A stretch of 64,000 nucleotides of DNA from Feifania hominis (GTDB lineage Bacteria; Bacillota; Clostridia; Oscillospirales; Feifaniaceae). Within the stretch, counting starts at the first letter, position 1; every line of letters starts with the position of its first letter. The position numbers were made by a program, and so were the translations under genes. The stretch is from the NCBI RefSeq assembly GCF_014384765.1, contig NZ_JACRSP010000002.1, positions 372,001 to 436,000 on the forward strand. Reading direction: 5' to 3'. Under the pieces are notes generated by a model. The model did no database searches. It was given only the letters and a program-made list of their open reading frames with translations, and had not been told where the DNA came from. Shown one piece after another: positions 52,701 through 59,600 of the stretch.

Positions 52701-53801
52701 TTTGTCCTCATAGTTGTTCTTTCCCAGCTTCTCCTCAATGCCGTCAGCCAGGTCGCTGAAAGACACGGTGACCACCAGCTCCTCAATATCATCCCCGTCG
52801 AGGTCGCCTGCCGCCAGGTGTACCATGGGGATGTTGCGGCACTTGTGCTCATCGTTCTTATCTCTTGTATGTGAGGATATTTCGTTGAGCGTATGATTGG
52901 TTCCATTGTAAAAGGATAAATTCTCCTGGCCAAAGTTGATCTCTTTGCCACAGAAATCAAGGTTAATGTCCCGCATCTCCATCAGCCGGAGGCTTCCGAC
53001 GGTGGGGTTATAGAAGATCAGGGTATCTTCGCCGTCGCCGTTGAAGTCGCCGGCCACCATAGCGTTGTATCCGTCGGCCTTAAAAGGATTATATTCCAGG
53101 CCATTTACCCAGGTGTAGTCGTCCGAACTCGCAGGCACATTGCTGTATCTCTTCAGATAGGTGACCTTGTTGGAGCTGTTGGCCTCCTTGGCATCGACTA
53201 TGATCACACCGGGCTGGTTGGCCTTGTCCTTATTCCTGTTGGGGTTGACGTAGCCGTAGTAGGCGATATGGTCGTCCCGGCCGGAGCCGGTGGGGTCGAA
53301 AGCCACGCCCCGGACATAGTTCAGCTCACCGTAATCGCTGTCCTGAAACTGGGTTACTACGTTGTCTCCAGAGAGGTACTGAACCAGTTGCGTGCTGCGA
53401 TCGGTGTAGTGATTCTTATCCAGGTTAAACATTGTTTCAAAGGTATTGTATTCCGTCTCGTAGAACGGCCACTTCCAGGTTCCATCCAGCTTCAGCGACC
53501 GGCTGAGCTGGTAGCCGGCGGCCGACTCATAAATGCCCAGCTCCTTGACCGGATTGATGTTGACCTGGTTTTCCACCGCTACCCGTCCGAAAGGATTTTT
53601 TCCATCGCCTTCGTCATAGTCACTGGGTATTTCCGTGCTGAAGCCGTAGGCGTCGGTTCCGCCGCTTTCGGTCTCCTCCGCCGCCCGGGCCGTGGTGACC
53701 AGTCCCGGGAAAACGGGCAGCATACCGAGCAGCATGCAGACCGTTATAACGGACGCCAGCGCCCGCCTCCAGAAGTGACTGTGTGCCAAATGTTTTCTCA
53801 T
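43764..53801 (-). CDS. giant secreted multidomain SLH surface protein
   Basis: 3345 residues in one intact frame. Signal peptide at 1-45; FG-GAP/VCBS-like calcium repeats near residues 247 (AGDFNGDGEDTLIFYNP), 330 (AGDLDGDDIEELVVTV) and 427 (IGDFDGDSKAEIVTVG); a Ser/Thr-rich beta region at ~740-985 resembling the stem of aerolysin-type pore formers; an Fn3 domain (~990-1100) and Ig-like domain (~1100-1200); a further Ig-like domain (~1510-1605); about 12 InlB-B-like repeats (~1810-3155); and three SLH modules (~3160-3345) for wall attachment. It is likely a surface adhesin or effector; function is unknown. ATG at 53801 follows GGAGGAAG. Base use looks less CpG-rich than flanking genes, which hints at transfer. 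Confidence 0.85.
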   Translation of the reverse strand: MRKHLAHSHFWRRALASVITVCMLLGMLPVFPGLVTTARAAEETESGGTDAYGFSTEIPSDYDEGDGKNPFGRVAVENQVNINPVKELGIYESAAGYQLSRSLKLDGTWKWPFYETEYNTFETMFNLDKNHYTDRSTQLVQYLSGDNVVTQFQDSDYGELNYVRGVAFDPTGSGRDDHIAYYGYVNPNRNKDKANQPGVIIVDAKEANSSNKVTYLKRYSNVPASSDDYTWVNGLEYNPFKADGYNAMVAGDFNGDGEDTLIFYNPTVGSLRLMEMRDINLDFCGKEINFGQENLSFYNGTNHTLNEISSHTRDKNDEHKCRNIPMVHLAAGDLDGDDIEELVVTVSFSDLADGIEEKLGKNNYEDKNTGSTASLVLVYKTDKNGDWQKVFRTQLADVYDDTAKNWRDKNTETGYEGWFLRSAASAIGDFDGDSKAEIVTVGIPADDKCWYSDDVVRTALMITTIDCGEGADGTGYELRTCPRGGVGTNGPPMVPVGTYVRNESSTGWGDWADAESSYADNPPISVGCVLLEGFGTRPYLFAQGHIFQLGDNGRFEAAKMGANETDKYVSYRKYVGQPVIGNFDGNTAGRESVFFVVGNKLRCEFDRPFYDQWTYRGDKHWIAGLTFDPGTNEQGVPTKKVMDGTGLYATHYGTNVYERWPWYSACVALTAPDIDTDDGMLAHYERKQYTFADPEIMAILEASPYFEDLVDEYPETSGSTAFGTSTGGGTGSSETSSTSAGAYVSFEQEFQFLFFEAAKFEMEASFSSEWSNETEKTTEYSYDMSYEIGRDYNQVLLMRTPVIVYTYTVTDTDGNKSEMNISEAQEPAYYLMPIERYNELAGQLGDPVIGPDIVSAVPGQPQTYRTSEAGTRRPTMGSSNWMDASSENTVNSQSISVSSSTTVTKELTHSFDTKIGAGAGGFCVGATAGASSGSAQSVTSTSGLTYSGTVAGVPKDFRDDYGFQWKFFTWEAQIEDYIVPVLSYIIKPNSVKQPPSRPTNLAVVPDEDTAILTWEAGYNTALWYEVALYLEEDDEYYTLGRVSEAEEDEDGDYYTFTATGLKPDVQYQYTVRAVGYDGTQEVYSGYTTPVSVVIGASGQALPIISKHPEDARVRPGSDASFLVSAQFNGGPAAQLNFQWQSRKSGSGVWKPVDGAREYQLTLPAVTQQMDGTEYRCMVSGLTSSMTKVSVYSDVATLWVGKDRSDTTLEVGNVAGQSNYTATQTDTKRVTKTYVVDKGSGTYESYQAYVNNFEGGSADQVYLCQEDGLYYLLNGLTAQQPDEAGIATAVYDSKIELTALADCLVDGSGKLVVNLEDLRSDAQRTEEINGETYNLFAAQGVAVKQSGEQEAELTQDQLVQTTLTLYQKKDTSADPKFYVYLEGGDGVSTLQEVKKFDGDAYPEDGLENLTYLGDPQEVWSDVPGTVTENETPYEVYAYGGGTDEEKVYKNGEFYYIRTEDTQSSEEPGGEDKTVVTYTKLELKEYGGILGTAEGGMVTPLAVPGNQAETAEIKVYREEKHDGEPVTLTATVAGPGSTTGSIVFQIINTTTGAAQSISAERTGDGPGTASWIPKTPGVYQIIAQYQGSGATMPSSSAPITYYAYRDQEATGYDLKLADSVTYGELINPQFITWKMEGGELTTDSTAGGAVFTAYPFLGTGAAGADENGFDTTALTWKRGQTLVPGRYRIAASKDGEIVASKVLTVEPRPITVTAPKLADISAEKLEDFNLNDYLGEITLTPGLVSADETIYGETLSDLFCLTGGPEPVAGPHDLMVAYAADMEDAGEVQRKAKEDFLSKYVVELKKSVVTVLANAFPVRFEADINGTLTGSYASGTTITSGNSLPAGSNLLFLAEPIDPSFQVQSWTVNNQRVVENTDKIVLGNGGLSLNYFGLDQALEVQVTFTSSSTVLNFRAEGSGGTLTAINNGKEITGPTANVVAGSTVIFNAKPGSGYVVREWKVDGVVQTYDGTDTVFAQNALTLENVAEGPLNVTVSFEQKRGLTVTYGAVDERGADASGVTFKTDDLTATGTASGTAVNGSQVTITAELLPGVSPIRWEVEQADGSWAQVSGASETFTIQNLQNDMNVRLVVSDEATTFRLTFDVVDQSGAPIADAGTLRAFLGDREIFSGKQQIANSQIDFVFDEAEDYELVRWEKDGWGVSHDREQMRWSLAQLSEDTTVNVVVARKPKVTIDVSTSDPDASDGFGDVTATADGAAVNSGDYVYNGTELIFTAAPGENYRVGSIEVNGEPQEVEKHALTDNQTFTVRTAESEEVVVAVEFEKIPTYTITHSVHEVDGSAHGTLRADASRKKMPAYLQEDFASGTPIHEDSTLTFTAVPDEGYRVQKWTWTNENGETEDIMAQGSEASFYIGLELPVAKENLRRENTVTVEFTAVGDRVNFGAVDGVITSAKLSGGTEAQQNIVLNPGASITFTAEGNTGYEIQHWTVNGLAQEGSDKTEFTYSVPVDADKNKTGAEIRAVFQPIEYPVAWSGDRYGQVLFDKRADGDDAVRGGTEMLFTAKPKAGYELDRWMVDGEEAGGGNELKWTVPVGVEAKTEPYQIQAVFRGGSYTLTYEQPEHGTLTADVEGSEVTGGQTVLFTAVPEENYEVAYWTVNKRQVNSTDETYSLTIQGDTTVSVTMARNTHTVTFSATEGGTVAAVNGSESPATVSRHGSFTLIAEPDPYYDLLHWRVGGEVTPGEAGEPFTLTDIIEDMEVQAVFASQGGYNVKFSAGENGKLTATQNGEVFSPGDSGNTVAATSTLVFTAEPNTGADGNHMVARWTVNGKPVTWKTMDELDLDIEMEHPLSNKLTVPSLDCELEVRVEFEPYQGFDIPTSGAGYTIVAVERIPAEAYPGAPDTQIRKGGNLTFTVKPDEDHYLTELTINGTDCLSGSVGENLTVVRNEDGSVTIAISDVAKEITLGATSLQFQTVQSELTAVPDELAGKFSTIQQLQAALRTEVTRLDSRVGSNISLLDIRLQYTTDGGLNWQNATKEQFPEGGIKVSISYDDLGAGLDDSYNYTVIHMFTTDMNGHIVGDSESIKPAKSPDGISFTVTSLSPFAIGWSKPAAIFPGGGVVSAGHKITLEEAEHGMVTADRETAEKGDKVLLTIRPEAGYELDTLTITGKSGTPVTLLEEGQGYAFLMPDEEVTIRAAFRIEIPWDNPFTDVSGDAWYYEAVKYVCLNGLMGGTGDTTFSPDISTSRSMIATILWRLDGSPDMENEPWGAPYQDVDADSWYGTAVYWARLRNVAGGYGNGTFGPDDIITREQLAAMLYRYAGQPPVPNLALVFDDADQVSDFADNAMRWAVDAGIINGKGSGILDPQGRASRAEAAAMLMRFCQQPTETK
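44330..48370 (-). repeat. array of about 12 InlB-B-like repeats within the giant gene
   Basis: Diverged units of 75-105 residues each carry the pattern hydrophobic-GTLTA..G..V..G..V.FTA.P..GY.V..W.VNG..........V.V.F. Clear examples include GYELDRWMVDGEEAGGGN, NYEVAYWTVNKRQVNSTD and YYDLLHWRVGGEVTPGEA. The DNA copies are too diverged to show as nucleotide repeats, which suggests an old array. Confidence 0.8.
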
Positions 53802-53886
53802 TGCTCTTCCTCCTTCAGTGACCAGGGCGGCGCCCCCTCTTAAAGAGACGTATGCCCGGCGCCAATGCAATTGCCGCGTTTACTCC

Positions 53887-54165
53887 TCACAGTGCATAGG
53901 GAACCAGAAAGGGCGTGATGTCCTGCCCCGCCCCGAGAATGTGGCACTCGGCCATGGGTTGAAATCGTTTGATTTTTCCCACCAGCGTTTCGCTGAACAG
54001 CTCTGCACACATGAATACCACATCTACCGGGTGATCCATTGCGAACTGTGCCGCCGCTTCTCCACTGGATTTCAGCATCACGGTTACAGCGGCGTTCTTA
54101 CCTGTAATGGCTTCCGCAGTCTTACGCAGTGCTTTCCAGTCCCGATCCACTACCAAAACGGTCAC
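53887..54165 (-). CDS. small pseudo-receiver protein
   Basis: 92 residues. The start VTVLVVDRDWKALRKTAEAI and the middle HPVDVVFMCAELF match a CheY-like receiver, but the position of the phospho-acceptor Asp is Cys53 (VFMCAEL where receivers have LxLDxxM), and the usual Lys of the fifth strand is missing because the domain ends early. It can hardly be phosphorylated in the normal way and may act by protein contact. GTG at 54165 follows GGGAGGGG at good distance; an upstream ATG lies before that site. It is 85 bases ahead of the giant gene and probably in its operon. Confidence 0.7.
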   Translation of the reverse strand: MTVLVVDRDWKALRKTAEAITGKNAAVTVMLKSSGEAAAQFAMDHPVDVVFMCAELFSETLVGKIKRFQPMAECHILGAGQDITPFLVPYAL

Positions 54166-54189
54166 GGTGTCCCCTCCCTTTTCATTTGA

Positions 54190-54300
54190 TATCATTTAGG
54201 TATCATTGTCCGCCGGGAGAGCTCCCGGCGGACATGGGGCCGGCCCCATGTCTGTTTTTTCTCTATGATATCAAACGGCGTGTATCAAAAGCGTATCAAA
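54190..54300 (-). promoter_or_regulatory. candidate operator: five TATCAWW direct repeats
   Basis: In plus-strand reading TATCATT occurs at 54190 and 54201 (11 bp apart) and TATCAAA at 54269, 54283 and 54294 (14 and 11 bp apart). Response regulators with OmpR/SARP-type DNA-binding domains use direct repeats about one helical turn apart. The group lies between the regulator gene and the pseudo-receiver gene, where the promoter of the latter must be. Binding itself is inference. Confidence 0.5.
54207..54251. other. two strong overlapping hairpins in the leader of the pseudo-receiver gene
   Basis: TGTCCGCCGGGAG pairs with CTCCCGGCGGACA (54207-54234), and ACATGGGGC with GCCCCATGT (54232-54251); the two share ACA. 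On the plus strand TCTGTTTTTT follows, but no plus-strand gene ends here. In the minus-strand transcript they lie between promoter and start codon. Confidence 0.6.
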
Positions 54301-54340
54301 CCGGCTCCAAAATCATGCGCAAATAAAATTTTCTGAAAAT

Positions 54341-54373
54341 AAAAAGAGACGGGATTTTAAACCCGTCTCTCTT
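54341..54373 (-). terminator. terminator of the kinase-regulator operon
   Basis: On the minus strand AGAGACGGG and CCCGTCTCT pair around an AT-rich loop, followed by TTTTATTTT, directly after the response regulator gene. Confidence 0.88.
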
Positions 54374-54381
54374 GCTTCAAT

Positions 54382-55164
54382 CTATTTGTCCAGCTCTCCG
54401 TTGCGAAATTCCGCCCAGCTGTACTGGGGCAGGTAGTCTCCCCGGTATGAATTTACCGCAATCGCCTCGCCCCTGAGGAAGCGGTAATAGTCACAGTCCA
54501 GCTTCTCCGGCAGGATGGCCAGGCGGTTGTGTTCCCGCAGAAGAATGTCCTCCACTCCGGCTGCTCGCAGGGACTCCCGCAGATTTTTGACGATGTTGCG
54601 GAAGTAGCCCCGACTTGACACGGTATCCGGCCCCTCGAGCAGCGCGGCACGAGCTTCCGCGGTGGTTGCGCTTGCTCCCTTGCGGTCGACAAGGTAGGCC
54701 AAAAGCTCCTTGGCCTTGGCCCGGCCAAACTTCACCGGCACGCCGTCCACAAACACCTCGAAGCCGCTGAATGTCTGCACACGGACTCTCCCCGGTGAAC
54801 GCTCCCCATAGAGGAAAGTCAGCTCCCGCTCCAAGGCCGCCGTGTTAATGGGCTTGAGCAGATAGCCGGTGGCATGAAGTTGAAACGCCTGCACTGCGTA
54901 CTGCTGGTGACCGGTGACGAAGACGATGTGGAGGTCGGGTTGAAGACGCTTCATCTGCTCCGCCAGCTCCAGCCCGGTCATACTCCCCATCTCGATGTCA
55001 AGAAAAGCCACATCTGCCCGCCGGCTCTTCATGGCGTTCAGAGCTTCTCCAGGTTTGGTAAAACCCCACACCTCCGCCCCGGGCCGGACTTGCTCCAGCG
55101 CTTCTTTCAGTTCTTCCAGCAAAAAATGCTCATCATCTACCGCCAAAAATCGCAAAGCGCTCAC
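54382..55164 (-). CDS. response regulator with SARP-type DNA-binding domain
   Basis: 260 residues. The receiver is complete: Asp10-Asp11 (AVDDEH), phospho-acceptor Asp56 (VAFLDIEMG), and Lys104 (YLLKPI). The output domain from ~130 (VQTFSGFEVFVDGVPVKFGR, then AKAKELLAYLVDRKGA) is a winged helix of the OmpR/SARP kind seen in Clostridia, with a C-terminal DCDYYRFLRGEA and SYRGDYLPQYSWAE segment. GTG at 55164 overlaps the kinase stop (GTGA), so the two are coupled; a TTG three codons later is possible. It probably controls the neighbouring surface-protein operon. Confidence 0.9.
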   Translation of the reverse strand: MSALRFLAVDDEHFLLEELKEALEQVRPGAEVWGFTKPGEALNAMKSRRADVAFLDIEMGSMTGLELAEQMKRLQPDLHIVFVTGHQQYAVQAFQLHATGYLLKPINTAALERELTFLYGERSPGRVRVQTFSGFEVFVDGVPVKFGRAKAKELLAYLVDRKGASATTAEARAALLEGPDTVSSRGYFRNIVKNLRESLRAAGVEDILLREHNRLAILPEKLDCDYYRFLRGEAIAVNSYRGDYLPQYSWAEFRNGELDK

Positions 55165-56444
55165 CTTTCCTTTGGAATGCTCAGGGTCACGACGGTGCCC
55201 TTGTCACTGCTCTCTATGTCCAATGTACCGCCCACCATGGAGGCCAGACGGCTGCGCACATTTTCAATGCCCAGATGGTTGTGCTCCCCCAAGTCTGGAA
55301 ATTGTCTGGCCCGGGCAATGCCCACACCGTCATCCATGACCAGCACCAGAAAGGAGTCCGGTGTCTCCTGGGTACGGAGGATGAGAATGCCTCCCTCCTC
55401 TTTTTTTAAAATACCGTGGCGCACGGCGTTCTCCACAAGTGGCTGAAGAGACAGGGGCGGCAGGAAAAAGTCAGAGGTCCGAATCTCGTACACCACTTTC
55501 AGCCGGTCCTGAAATCGGCGCTGCTCCAGGTAAAGGTAGTTCATCACATGGTTGAGCTCTTGCTCAAACGGGATGGGTGAGTGGTTTTTCAGGCTGTTCA
55601 TATTGGCCCGCAGAAAAGCGGAAAACTCCTGTATGGCTTTCTGCGCCTCTACCGGGTTTCGTTTGCACAGATGTGAGATGGTTGCCAGGGCATTGTACAG
55701 AAAGTGGGGCTGGATCTGGCTGAGCATGATGTCAACGCTCATCTCGGCCAGTTCTTTCTCCTGTTCCCGCAGTTTAATCTCATACTCGAACTGGATGTTG
55801 ACCAGAATGAACAGCAGAGCCAGTGACACGCCGACATTGACCACGGCAATTCCCCTCAGGAACATCTGGGCCGCGCCGCCTCCCAGCGGGACAAAGATAT
55901 AGAGGAGAAAGAAGATAACCTCCCGCCGTGACAGCCGTTTTCGGCAGAGGATGACAGTTGCAGTGAATAACAGGTAGCAGTACAGAGGCACCAGTTGAGA
56001 AATGAGAAACAGGCTGCCTCTCTGGTATCCCGCCGCTGTCACAGTGAAAATTGCCCCGGTGAACGGACTGATGAGAGAGAAAAACACCTGCACACTGCAC
56101 GCGAGAGCAACCGAGCTCAGATACCATCTCCTCCCTCTGCCAGATAGATGGAGATATTCCTCCATATACCTGGCGAAGAAGTACAGCACAAAAGCAGAGG
56201 CGGTATAGAAAGTAGCCGAGAATACTGTCAGGGCGACCGCTTGGGCGGCGGTAGTGATCTCCTGGAGCAGCCAGTCCGCCAGATCGCCCAGGATCATGAA
56301 AATATTGGAGATGCCGACGCCGAGAAAATACCGGTTGAGACGCTGACGGTACCGCTGGCCATTCAGAATATAGGCCACCGGAATGCAGGAGAGCACAATG
56401 GCAAAGAAATCCAGCATGATATTGGCAGTAACCATCTGCTCCAT
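55161..56444 (-). CDS. sensor histidine kinase, LytS/YesM-like
   Basis: 427 residues. Seven hydrophobic helices fill residues ~8-220 with no large extracellular domain, so the signal is sensed in or near the membrane. A short coiled segment leads to the His_kinase domain with IMLSQIQPHFLYNALATISH (His247 as phosphorylation site) and an ATP-binding domain with PLVENAVRHGILKK (N box) and DDGVGIARARQFPDLGEHNH, then LGIENVRSRL. AAAGGAG lies before the ATG. It is co-transcribed with the response regulator behind it. Confidence 0.92.
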   Translation of the reverse strand: MEQMVTANIMLDFFAIVLSCIPVAYILNGQRYRQRLNRYFLGVGISNIFMILGDLADWLLQEITTAAQAVALTVFSATFYTASAFVLYFFARYMEEYLHLSGRGRRWYLSSVALACSVQVFFSLISPFTGAIFTVTAAGYQRGSLFLISQLVPLYCYLLFTATVILCRKRLSRREVIFFLLYIFVPLGGGAAQMFLRGIAVVNVGVSLALLFILVNIQFEYEIKLREQEKELAEMSVDIMLSQIQPHFLYNALATISHLCKRNPVEAQKAIQEFSAFLRANMNSLKNHSPIPFEQELNHVMNYLYLEQRRFQDRLKVVYEIRTSDFFLPPLSLQPLVENAVRHGILKKEEGGILILRTQETPDSFLVLVMDDGVGIARARQFPDLGEHNHLGIENVRSRLASMVGGTLDIESSDKGTVVTLSIPKER

Positions 56445-56476
56445 CCACTACACTCCTTTGTGTGTCAATTTCATCC

Positions 56477-56505
56477 AGTATAGCATCTGTAGTCATCCTT
56501 GTCGA
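56477..56505 (-). promoter_or_regulatory. promoter of the kinase-regulator operon
   Basis: On the minus strand TCGACA (56505-56500), 17 bp, TATACT (56482-56477) with TGC before it (extended -10). The rest of the gap up to 56656 shows nothing clear. Confidence 0.75.
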
Positions 56506-56656
56506 CGCAAAAAGTCAAGCGCGATAATGCAGAGCAGTTTCCTTTGACATCGGCCGATGCCGCCAAATGCTTTTTGCGCACTATTGGTCAGAGCCCTCTC
56601 TTGAGAATATTCTCCATTAAGGGGTGCGGTAACTCACAAATCATATATTCAGCTGC

Positions 56657-56690
56657 AAAGATGCGCCTCACAATGAGGCGCATCTTTTAA
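56657..56690 (-). terminator. terminator of the nuclease-helicase gene
   Basis: AAAGATGCGCCTCA and its complement form a 14-bp stem with a 3-base loop; the left arm on the minus strand overlaps the stop codon. The T tail is short. Confidence 0.7.
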
Positions 56691-59600
56691 AACAAACTCA
56701 TCTGCTTCATGGTGGGGGCAGGTGCGGCCACACGCTCGCGGTGTAGCAGACCCGGCGGAATCTCATTGAGGAAGGGCGACTGCTCACGCGAGGCGAGCAT
56801 GACAAGCTCGTCTCTGGCGCGCGTCATGCCGACGTAGAAGAGCCGGCGCTCCTCCTCCACGTCGGTCTCCTCCCGGCCGGGCATCTCGAGGGGCAGAGTG
56901 CCGCGTTCCACGCCGTACAGGAATACCACCGGGAACTCGAGCCCCTTTGAGCCGTGCAGCGTCATCAGCTGCACCGCTCCCGAGGCATAGCGTCCCCGGC
57001 TGCCTGCGCGGCTGATGTCCTGCTCGCCGCCGAGCGCCATCGCCGACAGCAGTGCGTCAACCCCGTCAAAAAAGGCGCTCGCCGCAAGGAACTTGCGAAC
57101 GGACTCGCTCTCGTCTGCCCCAATCTCCGCTGTGAGATCGCCGAGCAGCCGGTGCGGTTTTTCCGTGAGACGCCCCGCGTAACGGCGCAGCCGCTCGGCC
57201 CACTGTAAAAGCCGGGGAATGCTCTCGTAATCCCGCATCCCGATCTCTATTTTCCGTTCAATCGGCCCATCTGCCCGCCTAAGCGCCGCGAGCACGCCCT
57301 CCGCGAGATCTCGCGGGCATTCGGCCAGCGTCTGGAGCGCGACGCCGAGCGACGGCAGGTCGCCGGGATTGCTCAGAAAGCGCAGCATCCCGATGATTCC
57401 GCGCACACGGTCATCTTCCAGATAGTCTTCCCGCCCGGTGACGACAAAGGGGATCCCCTCTTTCTGCAGGCACTGCTCCAGAATCTCCGACTGGCGGTGC
57501 GTGCGGTAGAGCACCGCAATGTCGGCGAAGCTGTAAACCGCCCCGCTTCGATTTGCCGACGTGACCATGTCGATGCCGCCCGTCATCCGGGCGATCTCCT
57601 TTGAGAGCGCGATGGCGGCGCTGAGTTCTCCCGGCGCCGTGAGAAACCGCACTGCCGCGCCGCACGCACGCACCGGCTCGAGCACCCGCTCGCCGCCCTC
57701 ATTGCGGGAGATCACCGGCAGCGCACAGCGCAGTATCTCCGGCGTCGAACGATAATTTTGCACCAGGCGGATGACACGCGTGTCCGGCTCGTCCGCCTGC
57801 AGATGGGCAAAGCAGCGCGAATCCGAGCCGCGAAAGCCGTAGATCGACTGATCCGGATCGCCGATGACAAAGAGGCTCTCCCCCTGCGCGCTCCACGTGC
57901 GGGTGAGCCGGTACTGCAGCTCGTCAATATCCTGAAATTCGTCCACCAGAAGGTGGTCAAAGCGCCGGCGCACTTTTGGCGCCGCTGTCTCGCTGTATCT
58001 CAGCCCGTCGACCAGAAGATCGTCAAAGTCCCGCGCGCCCCGCTGTCTCACGAGCTCGCAATAGCGCTCAAACACCTCATCAGACAGCTCGTCGCCTGCA
58101 TCGAGACCGCTCTTTCTGCGTGAGACCGCGCGCAGCACGCGCTCCGGCTTGTCGCTGCAACCGCACTCCTGCGCCGCCGTCTGTGCAAGCTGACGGGCAG
58201 TGGGCTCATCGAGCAGTGTCACCGGCCCGCTCTCGCTGAGCAGCGCAAGGCAGATGGAGTGAAAGGTTCCAATGGTCATGCCCCTTGTTCCCGCGCGGCC
58301 CAGCTCCTGCTCCAGGCGCTCGCGCAGCTCGGCGGCCGCCTTGTTGGTAAACGTCACTGCCGTGATGTGCGCAGGCTTGACGCCGCACTCCCGAATGAGG
58401 TGCACCACGCGTGAAACCAGCGTCCGGGTCTTCCCGGTCCCGGGGCCGGCAATCACGGCGACTGTTCGCTGAGATGCCTCCACGGCCGCCCGCTGCTCCA
58501 CATTGAGTCCAAAGGAGACAGGCGGAGTCAGCTCCTCTGAAATCTCAGCGGCCTTTTTCACACTCTTTTTCTGCGGTTTCTGCGCCACGGTGCCGTCGTC
58601 CGGCCCAAACAGAGTGACCTGTCCCGCGAACCGCTCGCGCTGTGCGGGGGTGAAGAGTTCGATCCCGCCGTACTCCCCGTCGAACCCCGCGCGGCGCATC
58701 ACCTCACCCGCGCGCAGCCGCCGAATCCCCTCGGCAACGCAGGCGCCCGCCGCGTGTTCGATATCTGCAAGCGGCGTCTCGCGCAGAATGACAAATTCCG
58801 GACCGAGCGTCTGAAGCAACTCCTCATAGAGCTGCGCGGCCCTCTTACCCGCCGGTGCAATGCCGAGCGATGCCGCAAGCGTCTCCTGCAGCGGCGCAAG
58901 GCTCTCAAAGGGCAGGGCGTTTGCCGGCCGGTAGCCCTCGGGGCGGTCGGCCAGCTCCTCCACACGGTGCAGCACTCCAATGGTCAGCTTCCGCCCACAG
59001 ACCGGGCAGCGGCCGTCCTGCGCGGCGGTCTCGGCCGGCGTCAGGCAGACACCGCAGTTGCGGTGTCCATCCAGGTGGTACTTTCCCTCCTCCGGGAAAA
59101 ACTCAATGGTTCCGCGAAAGCCGCCCGCCGCGCCCTCGCAGAGCGCCCGGGCAAGGCCGTCATAGCTCATTTCGCCCTCAATTCGGTTCGCCTCGCGGCC
59201 GAGCTTTGCCGGCGAGTGCGCGTCGGAATTTGAGACCAGCGTAAAGCGGTCGAGCGCCGAGAGCCGCCAGTTCATCGGCGGATCGGAGGAGAGACCGGTC
59301 TCCACCGCATGGATGTGCCCGGCAAGATCGCCAAAGCAGGCCTCCACCGTATCAAATCCCGAAAAGGCGCCAAACATGGAGAAGTGAGGCGTCCAGATGT
59401 GGGCGGGAATAAAGACGGCCTGCGGGCAGGCCTCAAGGGTGATCTCGAGCAAATCGCGACTGTCGAGCCCCAGTATCGGCCGGCCGTCCGAGTGGATATT
59501 GCCGATGGCCTCAAGGCGCAGCGCGAGTTTTTCGGCAGCCTCCAGCCCGGGCAGCAGAATGACATTGTGTACCTTTCGCGTCTTCCCATCTCTCTTGTAG

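Noticed and set aside
43374..56690. Genomic island integrated at ssrA with flanking att repeats
   Set aside because: I searched 56.4-56.7 kb by eye for a copy of the ssrA 3' end and found none, and no integrase or transposase gene is present.
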